Source of the DNA: Chryseobacterium takakiae
GTDB taxonomy: Bacteria > Bacteroidota > Bacteroidia > Flavobacteriales > Weeksellaceae
Direction: 5' to 3'
Assembly: GCF_900129385.1 (NCBI RefSeq)
Contig: NZ_FQVO01000001.1
Span: 186,001 to 250,000, forward strand
Length of the DNA stretch: 64,000 nucleotides
How positions within the stretch are numbered: position 1 is the stretch's first letter; every line of letters starts with the position of its first letter. The notes below the pieces were generated by a model that had not been told where the DNA came from, did not search any database, and saw only the letters and a program-made list of their open reading frames with translations. Made by a program: the position numbers and the translations under genes. Below, in pieces: positions 51,693 to 61,298 of this stretch.

Positions 51693-53747
51693 ATGACTAA
51701 TAACCTCCCTCCTATTTCTACAGCTTACCGATCTAAGCTTATTTCTGCAATTGCATCCATCTCTATATTCTTTTTTGTGTATTTCCTGTTAATTCTGATA
51801 TCTCTAGGATTAATATTTCTATTAGGATATGGTGCCGTAAAAATTATTGCATTACATGCCAATTACCTTACCGTGGTTCTTGCATTAGGATTATTCAGTA
51901 TCGGACTTATCGTATTTTATTTCCTGATCAAATTTATTTTCATAAAAAATAATGACAGTACCCGCCATCTTATCGAAATCGACAGGAAAACACAGCCCCA
52001 ACTTTTTGCAATTATTGACGAAATTGTCAAAGAAACAGCCGTAAAAATGCCGGGAAAAGTATTTCTTTCTCCGGATGTTAATGCAAGTGTAAGCTATAAT
52101 TCTATTTTCTGGAGTATGTTTTTACCCGTTAAAAAGAATCTTACTATTGGGATAGGATTGATAAATTCTACTACGGTAGGTGAACTTAAAGCCGTTCTGG
52201 CCCATGAATTTGGTCACTTTTCGCAAAAAAGCATGAAGGTCGGAGGATATGTCAATCAGGCTGAAAAGATTATTTTCGATACGGTTTACAACAACCGAGA
52301 ATATGAGCAGACCATTAAAAACGGTTCCGGATATTGGGCATTTCAGCTTGCAGGATGGATTTCCGTGAGTTTTATAAGTCTATTTCAGTATATTCTCAAA
52401 TTCTTTTCAGATTTTATCTTTAAAAACAATGCCTCTCTCAGGAGAGAAATGGAATTCCACGCCGATGCCGTTGCAACGTATGTTACTAATCCTAAAGAGC
52501 AGATTTCTTCTTTATTGAGACTTGAGCTTAGTAATGCTGCATTCAACAGTTCTTTTCATTTATATACCGAAAGCAACGGAAAATATCTTCCGGAAAATCT
52601 CTTTGCGAACCAGACTGCTTTAATGAAGCTTTTCAGTGAAAGAAACAACCATCCTTACAAAAACAATTTGCCTGTAATCGAAGAGGATGATCTGACACGT
52701 TACAACAGATCGAAGATAGAAATTGAAGACCAGTGGGCCTCTCATCCCGAAACGCACAGAAGAATCGAGATGATTCGCAGGAACAAAACGAAAAATAACC
52801 CTGAAAATAATGAACTGGCAGAGACTGTGATCCGCGGTTATGATGATATTGGTAAAATATTAACGAAAAAATACCTTACGCTGAATAATATCAAAAATGT
52901 AGGGGAAGTAATCGCTGACAATGAACGTTTTATTCAGCTTTACACTGAAAAATATCCGCTGCAAAAAGTAAATGTGTATTTTAACGCATATTACGAAAAT
53001 CACAATCCTGTCCTTGAAAATATTGACGATCTGATCCAAACTTCAGGAATTTCAACATATGATGAGCTCTTCAGTGATGAAAAGGTTTCATTGATATATG
53101 AAAAAAACGGCGCGGAATCGGATCTTTTTACGCTGAATCAGATTGCTGAAAATCCAAAACTGGTAAAGACATTCAAGTATAATGGAATATTATATCAATC
53201 AAAAAATGCAAGAAACCTAATTCCGGTCCTTACGAAGGAAGTAGAAAACCTGAAAAGCAGACTGGCGGAAAATGACGGAAAAATCTTCAGCCATTATTAT
53301 ACTATTGCAGATGATGCTGCTAAAGAAATCCTTACAGACAAGTATCTGAAATTTGCTTCTCTGGACCGCGAATATGATACATTTGAAAATGCCGTCAATC
53401 AGTTTATTCCAAGCCTGCAGTTCATGATGATTACCTTACCTGTAGAAGAAATCCGTAAGCACAGATCTGTATTGCTGAGAAACGAAAAGCCATTTAAAGA
53501 TATCGTAAAACAATTGGTTGAGGAATCGGCTTATAAAGACCTTCTGACGATTGAAAGCAAAGAGATTTTGAATAACTTTATACAGTCGGAATATATATAC
53601 TTCAACAATGACCGCTATATTCAGAAAGAAGTGGATGCCATATTTACCTTTATTAATGAATACCGCACAATACTCAATAAAACCTATACCGATTACAAAA
53701 ATCAGCTTATTGATTTTCAGGCAAACATTAAGAAAGCAGATAATTAA
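51693..53747 (+). CDS. M48-family membrane metalloprotease
   Basis: A 684-residue protein with two N-terminal membrane helices (about residues 15-90) and a zincin domain. The zinc motif is LAHEFGHFSQKS with His-Glu-x-x-His about residues 171-175, and the third ligand is in REMEFHADAVATYV (Glu about 253). Long C-terminal cytoplasmic or periplasmic domains are unassigned; family relatives include HtpX and Ste24. It is the second gene of a pair with the HD hydrolase. Its stop overlaps the convergent DUF2490 gene by four bases. Confidence 0.9.
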   Translation: MTNNLPPISTAYRSKLISAIASISIFFFVYFLLILISLGLIFLLGYGAVKIIALHANYLTVVLALGLFSIGLIVFYFLIKFIFIKNNDSTRHLIEIDRKTQPQLFAIIDEIVKETAVKMPGKVFLSPDVNASVSYNSIFWSMFLPVKKNLTIGIGLINSTTVGELKAVLAHEFGHFSQKSMKVGGYVNQAEKIIFDTVYNNREYEQTIKNGSGYWAFQLAGWISVSFISLFQYILKFFSDFIFKNNASLRREMEFHADAVATYVTNPKEQISSLLRLELSNAAFNSSFHLYTESNGKYLPENLFANQTALMKLFSERNNHPYKNNLPVIEEDDLTRYNRSKIEIEDQWASHPETHRRIEMIRRNKTKNNPENNELAETVIRGYDDIGKILTKKYLTLNNIKNVGEVIADNERFIQLYTEKYPLQKVNVYFNAYYENHNPVLENIDDLIQTSGISTYDELFSDEKVSLIYEKNGAESDLFTLNQIAENPKLVKTFKYNGILYQSKNARNLIPVLTKEVENLKSRLAENDGKIFSHYYTIADDAAKEILTDKYLKFASLDREYDTFENAVNQFIPSLQFMMITLPVEEIRKHRSVLLRNEKPFKDIVKQLVEESAYKDLLTIESKEILNNFIQSEYIYFNNDRYIQKEVDAIFTFINEYRTILNKTYTDYKNQLIDFQANIKKADN

Positions 53748-54475
53748 TCTGCTCCGGGGAAGTCGTACGTCTTCTTCGGATGTTTTGTGGCGTCGATATT
53801 AATGTTCAAAGCCAGGTAAACAAAGTGGAAATTTTTATTTCCGGAAGCTTCAAATTCCCTCTGCCACAAATAGCCGCCGAGAACTCCGAAGTAGTCGTCA
53901 ATCTGGTAACCGAAACCACCATATACTCTGTTTCTTGCAAAAGTAGGTTTCATAGGACTTACAAGAAAAATTTCGTCATACACATTGGCGAAAACAGTCC
54001 CTTTTTTTACTTCTTTTGCATTCAGCGGAACACTTATGTTCAGACGATATCTGTAGCGCATTCTTTCAGAACTTTTGCCGGTCTGAGGTTCATAGAACCA
54101 GCTTTTTTCCGCACGCAACCTGTTCTCAAATTTTACAATGCCTTTCTTGAAATCAATAACATCCTGAAGCCAGACCCTGAATTCTTCTCTATTAATTTTC
54201 CGGTCCTTGTAAGTGGCATATCTTCCCAATCCGATAAAAGGTTTGTGATTTTTGGTAAGATTGTAACCCAGTCCGCCCTTTATTTCATAATAATCGGGAT
54301 AGGTGTATTCCTGTATTCCTCTAGACTGTCCTTCGGCGTAAAGAAAAAACTTCGGATGAAATTTGTAGGTAATCGTCAGTGCATTGAAGCTGGAAATATG
54401 TTCCTGATGTTCCTGTGCTTTAAAAAATGTTACACTTAAAAAGAGCCCCAAACCTAAACCTACTGACAATTTCAT
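53744..54475 (-). CDS. DUF2490 outer-membrane beta-barrel protein
   Basis: A 243-residue exported protein. The signal peptide is MKLSVGLGLGLFLSVTFFKAQE. The mature protein consists of amphipathic strands with aromatic termini, such as KFFLYAEGQSRGI and YGGFGYQIDDYFGVLGGYLWQREF, in the DUF2490 pattern. These are Bacteroidota outer-membrane proteins without settled function. It lies directly downstream of the TonB receptor gene on the same strand, 75 nt away. Confidence 0.85.
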   Translation of the reverse strand: MKLSVGLGLGLFLSVTFFKAQEHQEHISSFNALTITYKFHPKFFLYAEGQSRGIQEYTYPDYYEIKGGLGYNLTKNHKPFIGLGRYATYKDRKINREEFRVWLQDVIDFKKGIVKFENRLRAEKSWFYEPQTGKSSERMRYRYRLNISVPLNAKEVKKGTVFANVYDEIFLVSPMKPTFARNRVYGGFGYQIDDYFGVLGGYLWQREFEASGNKNFHFVYLALNINIDATKHPKKTYDFPGAD

Positions 54476-54550
54476 TTGAAAAAAATTTTTGCAAATGTAA
54501 ATTAATTAACAATTTGTTAATATTAACTTTAATTCATCAATAATTAACAA

Positions 54551-56362
54551 TTACTTAATATTAAAATTATAAGATAATCCTATATGAAACCATCTTTGTG
54601 GCATTTCTACACCAAAAGTCTCTGTGTATGAAGTGTTTGTTAAGTTATTGACCAGAACATAAACGGAAAAATCTCTTTTAACAAAACTTAATTTATCATC
54701 CACAAGATTGTAGCTGCCATTGTTAAGTCTTTCATTGTAACGATAAACAATTTCGTTGGTGAAGTTCTTCAGGAAGCGTGTTTCTAATTTTGCAATAAAC
54801 TGGTGCTTTAAGTTATCCAATAAATATCTTGCCGAAAAATCGGCAGGCTTGTTCAACTTATTATCCAGATAAGTGTATCCTACAGTATATTTCAGCCAGT
54901 CTTTCAGGCGGTGATTGAATTCCGCTTCAATTCCTTTTACCGTTGTTTCTCCTATGTTTTGGGCATACCAAACAGGATCTTCCGGTTTTACTTTGGTCCA
55001 GTCAATTGCGTCGTTTGTATCTCTCAGAAATCCGCTTACTTTAGCCAAAATATTCTTCGTCTGAAACTGATAGCCGATTTCTGCATATACCGCATTTTCA
55101 GGCAAGAGATCAGGATTTCCCTGTTCGGTTTTGCTTGTATAATAAAGATCCGTAAAAGTCGGGATTCGGTGGACTTTCGCAATATTTCCGTAGACTTTGT
55201 TATTCTGGTTAAAGCTGTATCCGATGTCCAGTCCAGGGTAGAAAAAGTTGCCCTCGGAAGAATAATTGGCCCAGGAAATTCCCGGACTGATATTCAGTTT
55301 TTTGTCTAAAAGTGAAAAATGATGCTCAAAAAATACCTGGGAAACAAAACGGTTTCTCTCGCCAAGATTATTGCTTGCCAGAAACTCTTTTCTCAGTTCA
55401 ACACCGATTCCTGTGGTGCCCAATCCCCATTCATAGCTTGAATTCACTTCTCCACCCACATTATTACCGATATGCATGTTTCTGTAAATTTCAGGTTTCT
55501 GACGGTTGAACAAATACATATCCTGCCCTCTTCGCCAATATACATTTGAATTTAATTTTAATTTTCCGAAGGCCTGCTGATGTGCAATACTGATCACGGA
55601 AGCCTGTACTTCTTCATATTGCTCTGTTGCGGCTTTTGAAGCATAAAATCCGTTAGCTCCGAATTTTTTTTCTGAAAAGCCTGCCTGCAATCTAATATTT
55701 CCGTCTTTTATATTGAGTTTGCTTTGATAAAAAACATTCCTGATTTCATAATCGGTATTGTACATATACCCCTGAGATCCGGAAGAATTTGCCTGTAAAG
55801 AATTTGAAAATTTATCATTTCCCACCTGTGCGTTGAATCCAAGCTGATATGTTTCATAATCTCCTCCTTCAACATTTACTTTTACCCTTTTTCCGGGATT
55901 TATTTTGGTAATGATATTGATGACACCAGCATATGCATTTTGCCCGAAACGTCTTGCTGCAGGACCTTTTATCACTTCTATTCTTTCTACATCACTGAGA
56001 TCTACAGGAAGGTTCATGGAATTATGACCGGTCTGGGAATCATTCATCCTGATTCCGTTCAAAAGCAGAAGAACCTGTTCAAAAGAACTTCCCCGAAAAC
56101 CGATGTCACTCTGCACTCCGTTTGCTCCTCTCCTTCTGATATCCATTCCTGTTACCTGCTGCAGAATTTCATCGATGCTTTTTGCAGGAGAATTAATAAT
56201 TTCCTCTCTGGTGATCACCGAGATATTCTGGTTGGCACTTTTATAAGGGGTAGAAAAAAGTTTTCCCTGAATTTCAATGGCTTCAATATCGGTGAGTTTT
56301 TCCTGTGCCTGCGCAAAAAATAAGGTTCCGAGAAAAAGAATACTTCCTGCTTTACGTATCAT
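54551..56362 (-). CDS. TonB-dependent outer-membrane receptor
   Basis: A 603-residue outer-membrane transporter. A signal peptide (MIRKAGSILFLGTLFFAQAQE) precedes the plug domain (about 30-145), seen as NISVITREEIINSPAKSIDEILQQVTGMDIRRRG and VERIEVIKGPAARRFGQNAYAGVINIIT. The barrel ends in WFHIGLSYNFNIK with a terminal aromatic pattern. No SusD partner is present, so it is not a SusC type; length and motifs are BtuB- or siderophore-like. Its own promoter lies at 56395-56425. The ligand is unknown. Confidence 0.92.
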   Translation of the reverse strand: MIRKAGSILFLGTLFFAQAQEKLTDIEAIEIQGKLFSTPYKSANQNISVITREEIINSPAKSIDEILQQVTGMDIRRRGANGVQSDIGFRGSSFEQVLLLLNGIRMNDSQTGHNSMNLPVDLSDVERIEVIKGPAARRFGQNAYAGVINIITKINPGKRVKVNVEGGDYETYQLGFNAQVGNDKFSNSLQANSSGSQGYMYNTDYEIRNVFYQSKLNIKDGNIRLQAGFSEKKFGANGFYASKAATEQYEEVQASVISIAHQQAFGKLKLNSNVYWRRGQDMYLFNRQKPEIYRNMHIGNNVGGEVNSSYEWGLGTTGIGVELRKEFLASNNLGERNRFVSQVFFEHHFSLLDKKLNISPGISWANYSSEGNFFYPGLDIGYSFNQNNKVYGNIAKVHRIPTFTDLYYTSKTEQGNPDLLPENAVYAEIGYQFQTKNILAKVSGFLRDTNDAIDWTKVKPEDPVWYAQNIGETTVKGIEAEFNHRLKDWLKYTVGYTYLDNKLNKPADFSARYLLDNLKHQFIAKLETRFLKNFTNEIVYRYNERLNNGSYNLVDDKLSFVKRDFSVYVLVNNLTNTSYTETFGVEMPQRWFHIGLSYNFNIK

Positions 56363-56394
56363 ATGTCAGATTTATAGCTAATTATTTGTGATGC

Positions 56395-56425
56395 CAAAAG
56401 TAATGGAGTTCAAGAATACTTACAA
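56395..56425 (-). promoter_or_regulatory. Promoter of the TonB receptor gene
   Basis: Minus-strand TACTTTTG (56395-56402) matches TAnnTTTG and has TTG 20 nt upstream (56423-56425). Transcription would start about 25 nt before the ATG. Confidence 0.65.
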
Positions 56426-56439
56426 ATGATAGTTGTCAT

Positions 56440-56470
56440 AAAAAAATGCAGTCTCTAAGAACTGCATTTT
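56440..56470 (-). terminator. Terminator upstream of the TonB receptor promoter
   Basis: AAAATGCAGT (56443-56452) and ACTGCATTTT (56461-56470) form a perfect ten-pair stem with a U tract on the minus strand. It closes a transcript that would start near 56590 and contain the small reading frame. Confidence 0.8.
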
Positions 56471-56485
56471 GGGGAATTATCTTTG

Positions 56486-56536
56486 TTATCTTTTTCTCAT
56501 CAAATATGCAATCAGATCCCTCAAGAATTTTTTCAT
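56486..56536 (-). CDS. Candidate 16-residue peptide, unknown
   Basis: The frame encodes MKKFLRDLIAYLMRKR and ends TAA. It is basic and amphipathic, with the hydrophobic part LIAYLM flanked by Lys and Arg. A terminator follows 16 nt after the stop, so the transcript would be a short independent unit. The promoter is uncertain (TAAACTTTG with an additional base between TA and TTTG). A noncoding RNA is an alternative. Confidence 0.4.
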   Translation of the reverse strand: MKKFLRDLIAYLMRKR

Positions 56537-56689
56537 ATCTAATTACAATTTATTCTGCAATGTTAGATAATTTTACAACAGGATGCAAAGTTTAGTCAAT
56601 AAAATTATGTTAAATACATATGGGAAACAGTTCAAAAACCGGAAAGGAATTAGCAACTAATTAAACACCAAAAATCCGTCAGAATTTCG

Positions 56690-56697
56690 TAATTTTG
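56690..56697 (+). promoter_or_regulatory. Likely -7 box of uvrA
   Basis: TAATTTTG (TAnnTTTG) lies 17 nt before the uvrA ATG. No clear -33 TTG. Confidence 0.5.
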
Positions 56698-56714
56698 TTA
56701 GTCTTAATTTTACT

Positions 56715-59507
56715 ATGGCCAAAACAACAGATATAGATATTAAAAAACAGATATTCGTTAAGAATGCACACCTTAACAATCTGAAACACATTGATGTTCT
56801 TATCCCTAAAAATAAATTAATTGTCATTACAGGAGTTTCCGGAAGCGGAAAATCTTCACTGGCTTTTGATACCATTTATGCGGAAGGACAAAGAAGATAT
56901 GTAGAGAGTCTCAGCTCTTACGCACGACAGTTTTTGGGCAAGCTGGAAAAGCCGAAAGTTGATGATATCAAAGGGCTTGCTCCTTCTATCGCCATCCAAC
57001 AGAAGGTAATTTCCTCCAATCCCCGATCAACGGTGGGAACTTCAACGGAAATTTATGATTACCTGAAGCTGCTTTTTGCAAGAATCGGAAAAACATTTTC
57101 CCCTGTCTCTGGTGAAGAAGTTAAAAAGGATTCGGTTTCTGATGTGGTGGACTTCATTAAAACTTCCAAAAAAGATTCATCCTTTTTATTAACGGCTCCG
57201 CTGGATTATGATGCAGATAATTTTGCGGAAAATCTGAATGTCCTGAAATTAGCAGGATTTACAAGGCTTGAGATCAGCGGTAATGTAGCCGGAATAGAAG
57301 ACCTCGAAAGCTTTGGCTTTACTCCGGAAAAAAATATGGAAATCAATCTTGTGATCGATCGGTTTTCATATGAAGAAGATGAAAGTTTCCTGCAACGTCT
57401 CGCTGATTCTATCCAAATGGCTTTTTATGAAGGCCGTGGCTACTGCTACCTGAAGAATACCGATACCGGAAAAGTAAAAGAATTTTCCAACAAATTTGAG
57501 CTGGACGGAATAGAATTTCTAGAACCGAACGTCCATTTTTTCAGCTTTAACAATCCTTACGGAGCCTGTCCTACCTGCGAAGGTTATGGAAAAGTGATCG
57601 GAATTGATGAAGATCTTGTAGTTCCCAATAAAGCGCTTTCCATCTTTGAAGATGCGGTAGCTTCCTGGAGAGGAGAAAGCATGAGCGAATGGAAAAAAGA
57701 CTTTATTAAAAAAGCCAAAGATTTCCCGATTCACAAACCGTATCATCAGCTCACCAAAGAACAGAAAAAATACCTCTGGAAAGGTGACGGAAAAAGTACC
57801 TTCCCATCCATCGACAATTTCTTCAGGATGCTTGAAGAAAATTTATACAAAATACAATACCGGGTAATGCTTTCCCGTTACCGCGGAAAAACACTTTGCC
57901 CAACCTGCGAAGGTTTAAGGCTACGTGAAGAAACCAGCTGGGTAAAAGTCGGCGGACATAACATCCAGTCGATGATCGAACTTCCTCTGGATGAGCTGTT
58001 TTCTTTAATAAAAGATGTAAAGCTTTCCGAACACGATCAGGAAGTTGCCAAAAGATTATTGTATGAAATAACCACCCGTCTTGAATTTTTATTAAAAGTA
58101 GGATTAGGATATTTAACGCTGAACCGTACCTCCAATACGCTTTCCGGAGGAGAAAGCCAGAGAATTAATCTGGCGACAAGTCTCGGAAGTTCATTGGTAG
58201 GATCAATTTATATTCTTGATGAGCCATCCATCGGTCTTCATTCCAGAGATACTGAAAATTTAATCGGAGTTTTGAAAAACCTTCGCGATCTCGGAAATAC
58301 CGTAATTGTGGTTGAGCATGATGAAGATGTGATGAGAGCGGCAGATTATATCATTGATATCGGTCCGGAAGCGGGATATTTAGGAGGTGAACTTGTATTT
58401 GCAGGAGATTATAAAGAACTTAAAGATGCAGATACGTTAACATCCAAATATCTTACGGGAAGACTGGAAATAGAAATTCCTAAAGAGCGCAGAAAAGCCA
58501 AAGAATGGATTCATATTAAAGGTGCCCGCCAGAATAATCTTAAAAATGTTGATGTAGATGTTCCTTTGGAAAATCTTGTCGTAATTTCCGGAGTTTCAGG
58601 AAGTGGAAAGTCTACTTTGATGAAGGAAATCCTTACCAATGACATCCAGATTCAGCTGGGAATGGGCGGTAAAAAGGGAGATTATGACTCCGTTGATTTT
58701 CCTAAGAAGCTGATTAAACATATTGAACTCATCGATCAGAACCCGATCGGGAAATCTTCACGTTCCAATCCGGTAACGTACTTAAAAGCGTATGACGACA
58801 TCAGGGATTTATTTGCCAAACAGAAAGTGGCAAAAATGATGGGTTACAAACCGAAGCATTTCTCTTTCAACGTTGACGGCGGAAGATGTGATGAATGTAA
58901 AGGAGAAGGGGTAATCAATGTATCCATGCAGTTTATGGCAGATATCGAACTGGAATGTGAGGTTTGTAAAGGAACCCGCTTCAAAAGCGAAATTCTGGAA
59001 GTTAAATATGATGAAAAGAATATTTCTGATATTCTCCATATGACCGTAGATGACGCGCTGGAGTTTTTTAAGGATAATCATGAAGATAAAATCGTGACCA
59101 AACTGAAACCGTTACAGGAAGTAGGATTGGGATATCTACAGCTTGGACAAAGCTCTTCAACCCTTTCAGGAGGTGAAGCACAGCGTGTAAAACTGGCGTC
59201 TTTCCTTGTAAAAGGAGTGACTACAGATAAAACACTTTTCATTTTTGATGAGCCTTCCACAGGTCTTCATTTCCATGATATTCAGAAATTGCTGAAATCT
59301 TTGCAGGCGTTGATTGATCTCGGCCATTCGGTGATTGTCATCGAACATCAGCCGGATATCATCAAATGTGCAGATTATATCATTGATATTGGTCCGGAAG
59401 CCGGAAAGCACGGTGGTGAAGTAGTATTTACGGGAACTCCTGAAGATCTCGCCAAAAATAAAAAATCGCACACCGCAAAATACATCAAAGAAAAGCTGGA
59501 GCAATAA
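56715..59507 (+). CDS. uvrA: Excinuclease ABC subunit A
   Basis: DNA damage sensor of nucleotide excision repair. The 930 residues show the double ABC architecture: first Walker A ITGVSGSGKSSLAFDTIYAEGQRR (about 35-58), signature LSGGESQRINLATSLG, second Walker A ISGVSGSGKSTLMKEIL, and second signature LSGGEAQRVKLASFL. Zinc-binding CxxC pairs are in ACPTCEGYG, LCPTCEGLR, CDECKGEG and CEVCKGTR. It is read from its own promoter and ends in a good terminator. Confidence 0.98.
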   Translation: MAKTTDIDIKKQIFVKNAHLNNLKHIDVLIPKNKLIVITGVSGSGKSSLAFDTIYAEGQRRYVESLSSYARQFLGKLEKPKVDDIKGLAPSIAIQQKVISSNPRSTVGTSTEIYDYLKLLFARIGKTFSPVSGEEVKKDSVSDVVDFIKTSKKDSSFLLTAPLDYDADNFAENLNVLKLAGFTRLEISGNVAGIEDLESFGFTPEKNMEINLVIDRFSYEEDESFLQRLADSIQMAFYEGRGYCYLKNTDTGKVKEFSNKFELDGIEFLEPNVHFFSFNNPYGACPTCEGYGKVIGIDEDLVVPNKALSIFEDAVASWRGESMSEWKKDFIKKAKDFPIHKPYHQLTKEQKKYLWKGDGKSTFPSIDNFFRMLEENLYKIQYRVMLSRYRGKTLCPTCEGLRLREETSWVKVGGHNIQSMIELPLDELFSLIKDVKLSEHDQEVAKRLLYEITTRLEFLLKVGLGYLTLNRTSNTLSGGESQRINLATSLGSSLVGSIYILDEPSIGLHSRDTENLIGVLKNLRDLGNTVIVVEHDEDVMRAADYIIDIGPEAGYLGGELVFAGDYKELKDADTLTSKYLTGRLEIEIPKERRKAKEWIHIKGARQNNLKNVDVDVPLENLVVISGVSGSGKSTLMKEILTNDIQIQLGMGGKKGDYDSVDFPKKLIKHIELIDQNPIGKSSRSNPVTYLKAYDDIRDLFAKQKVAKMMGYKPKHFSFNVDGGRCDECKGEGVINVSMQFMADIELECEVCKGTRFKSEILEVKYDEKNISDILHMTVDDALEFFKDNHEDKIVTKLKPLQEVGLGYLQLGQSSSTLSGGEAQRVKLASFLVKGVTTDKTLFIFDEPSTGLHFHDIQKLLKSLQALIDLGHSVIVIEHQPDIIKCADYIIDIGPEAGKHGGEVVFTGTPEDLAKNKKSHTAKYIKEKLEQ

Positions 59508-59510
59508 TAC

Positions 59511-59538
59511 AAAGAGAGTCTGAAAGGCTCTCTTTTTT
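59511..59538 (+). terminator. Terminator of uvrA
   Basis: AAAGAGAG (59511-59518) and CTCTCTTT (59528-59535) form an eight-pair stem with a nine-base loop and a T tract. Confidence 0.88.
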
Positions 59539-59547
59539 ATGGTAACC

Positions 59548-59621
59548 CTTCGAAAAGCTCAGAGTGACATTGCGACAACTTACGATCTTATTTAAGGATT
59601 GTCAGGCTGAGCCTGTCGAAG
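59548..59621. repeat. Inverted pair of CTTCGACAGGCTCAGC-type repeats
   Basis: CTTCGAAAAGCTCAGAGTGAC (59548-59568) is followed in opposite orientation by the reverse complement of CTTCGACAGGCTCAGCCTGA (59600-59621). A single copy is at 16772-16793. The two copies together form a large imperfect palindrome between convergent genes. Confidence 0.7.
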
Positions 59622-59631
59622 CCCATTCTAT

Positions 59632-60816
59632 TTAAAAAAAAGCTCTTTTTAGAACATTAGAGACAATATCAATTTCTTCAACCGTATTAAAATAGTGTGG
59701 CGACAAACGCACAATCCCACTAATATTTTTCTTGGTAAAATCTATTAAAGCTGAATTTTTATACGTAACGGAGAAGAATACGTTATTTTCTTTCAGCACC
59801 TGCTGAATCTTTTCCAAATCACTATCCGGACCGGAAAAAGTAACAATGCTGCTCAGGTTTTTACCCCAATCCCAGACATTAAAGCCGCTGTTTCTTAGGT
59901 TTTCCCTTAATCTTTCAGATAAGCCTTTATTGTAATGTTCAATAGCATGTAATCCAATATGATTCGCATATTGTAAAGCATTTGTAAAGCCCATTAATGA
60001 AGCGTAAGAAATTTCCCAGCTTTCGAATCTTTTTGCGGTTTTAAACAATTCATAATCGTCAAATTCCGTCCAGTCTGCTCCTCTCATATCTAAAAGAAGC
60101 GGCGCATAGTTCTGTTCTAAAATTTTGTCTGATACATATAAAAAACCGGTTCCTCTCGGTCCTCTCATGAATTTTCTTCCGGTTGCCGATAAGAAATCAC
60201 AGCCTATTTTTTCAACATCTACTGCTAGTTGACCAACAGACTGGCACGCGTCAACGAGATATAAAATATCATATTGCTTACAAAGTTTTCCTACTCCTTC
60301 CACATTTTGTATTACTCCTGAATTGGTAGGAATATGGGTAACAGCAATTAGTTTCGGATTGTATTTTTTGATTAAATGTTCCAAATCTTCAAGATCCAGC
60401 TCGTTATCAGGAAGGTTTTTAGTTCGTATAACGTTTAACTTTAATTTTTTCTGAAGCGAAATAAAAGTAATCTGGTTGGAAATATAATCATCCGCAGTGG
60501 TAATAATTACATCTCCTTCTTTGAACATAATGCTGGATAAAGCTTTAGCATAGGCTTCGGTGGCACTTGTTGCGAAAGCAATATTGGAAGGTTTTGCATT
60601 AATCAGTCTGGCGGTTTCATCATAGAATTCTTCGAGAACTTCTGCATTTCTGTTTGCGACTTCGTACCCGCCAAGTTGTTCTTCCAGCTCAAGGTAATCG
60701 ATCATTGAATCTACTACAACTGATGGCATTAGAGAAGATCCTGCATTATTCAGAAAAATCTTTCCGTCCGAAAGTCCTCGGGTGTCCTGTTTTATTATAT
60801 CTATATTCATTTTCAA
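59632..60816 (-). CDS. Class V aminotransferase-like PLP enzyme
   Basis: A 394-residue fold-type I PLP protein related to cysteine desulfurases and kynureninase-like enzymes. PLP contacts appear in AFATSATEAYAKALSS (about 82-97), THIPTNSGVIQNV, LVDACQSVGQLAVDV (Asp about 190) and SATGRKFMRGPRGTGFLYVS, with the PLP lysine at about residue 214. The reactive Cys of desulfurases is not evident. The start may be the first ATG or the third codon. Neither iscU nor another Fe-S gene is near. The substrate cannot be derived. Confidence 0.85.
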   Translation of the reverse strand: MKMNIDIIKQDTRGLSDGKIFLNNAGSSLMPSVVVDSMIDYLELEEQLGGYEVANRNAEVLEEFYDETARLINAKPSNIAFATSATEAYAKALSSIMFKEGDVIITTADDYISNQITFISLQKKLKLNVIRTKNLPDNELDLEDLEHLIKKYNPKLIAVTHIPTNSGVIQNVEGVGKLCKQYDILYLVDACQSVGQLAVDVEKIGCDFLSATGRKFMRGPRGTGFLYVSDKILEQNYAPLLLDMRGADWTEFDDYELFKTAKRFESWEISYASLMGFTNALQYANHIGLHAIEHYNKGLSERLRENLRNSGFNVWDWGKNLSSIVTFSGPDSDLEKIQQVLKENNVFFSVTYKNSALIDFTKKNISGIVRLSPHYFNTVEEIDIVSNVLKRAFF

Positions 60817-60855
60817 AAATGATTTTAATCTTATAGCGCGTTTAAATTATAAATA

Positions 60856-60970
60856 TATTTTTAACATTAAGGAATTAAGGTTTAATTTCTTAATTAGCTT
60901 AATTTAAATCAATTAATTGATTTCTTATTTTTTTTTACTTAATAAACTGAATTCCTTAATGTTAAAAATA
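60856..60970. repeat. 115-bp element with perfect 21-bp inverted repeats (MITE-like)
   Basis: The arm at 60856-60876 (containing TTTTTAACATTAAGGAATT) is the exact reverse complement of the arm at 60950-60970. The interior is AT-rich, with a small internal palindrome AATCAATTAATTGATT near 60907-60922. There is no reading frame. It has the appearance of a miniature inverted-repeat element. Confidence 0.7.
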
Positions 60971-61243
60971 AACTCTGTTTATTTAGATGAAGTAGATTAA
61001 AGAATGTCCATAAAAAATTATTAGATAAAGTTTAAACAGGCTCTTACTTTATCGTAATTTTATTTACTAGTTCACACTGATTTTTACATTTAAATCCACA
61101 AAATACTATTTAAAGATATTATTATCTCGAAAGAAAATCAAAGATTTTTAAGAACTCTTGTGTTCTTTATTCTCTATGTTTTTAACTTTAATTAAAGTAT
61201 CTAAATCTTTTGCATCTTTTGCATTTTAAATAGAAAGTTTTAC

Positions 61244-61272
61244 AAAAAATCCCGAATAGCAAATTTCGGGAT
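61244..61272 (-). terminator. Terminator of the type VI secretion operon
   Basis: ATCCCGAA (61249-61256) and TTCGGGAT (61265-61272) form an eight-pair stem; on the minus strand a U tract follows. It lies 26 nt after the tssK stop codon. Confidence 0.85.
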
Positions 61273-61298
61273 CATTATTTTAAAGAATTATTTTAGTT

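Larger units (their letters stand above)
56363..56714. other. Intergenic region between TonB receptor and uvrA
   Basis: Contains the receptor promoter, a strong minus-strand terminator (56440-56470), a candidate 16-codon frame (56486-56536) and the uvrA -7 box (56690-56697). The rest is AT-rich without further features. Confidence 0.6.
60817..61298. other. Long AT-rich intergenic region
   Basis: Holds the 21-bp inverted repeat element at 60856-60970 and the tssK terminator (61244-61272). The remainder is AT-rich, with CTTTTGCATCTTTTGCA-type short direct repeats near 61207-61224, and no supported gene. Confidence 0.65.

Noticed and set aside
53780..54439. 219-codon plus-strand frame opposite the DUF2490 gene
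   Set aside because: The minus-strand frame has a signal peptide and beta-barrel pattern; the plus-strand one shows no recognisable domain.
56363..56540. Cobalamin riboswitch before the TonB receptor
   Set aside because: No B12-box-like sequence or suitable structure was found; the hairpin present is an ordinary terminator followed by a separate promoter.
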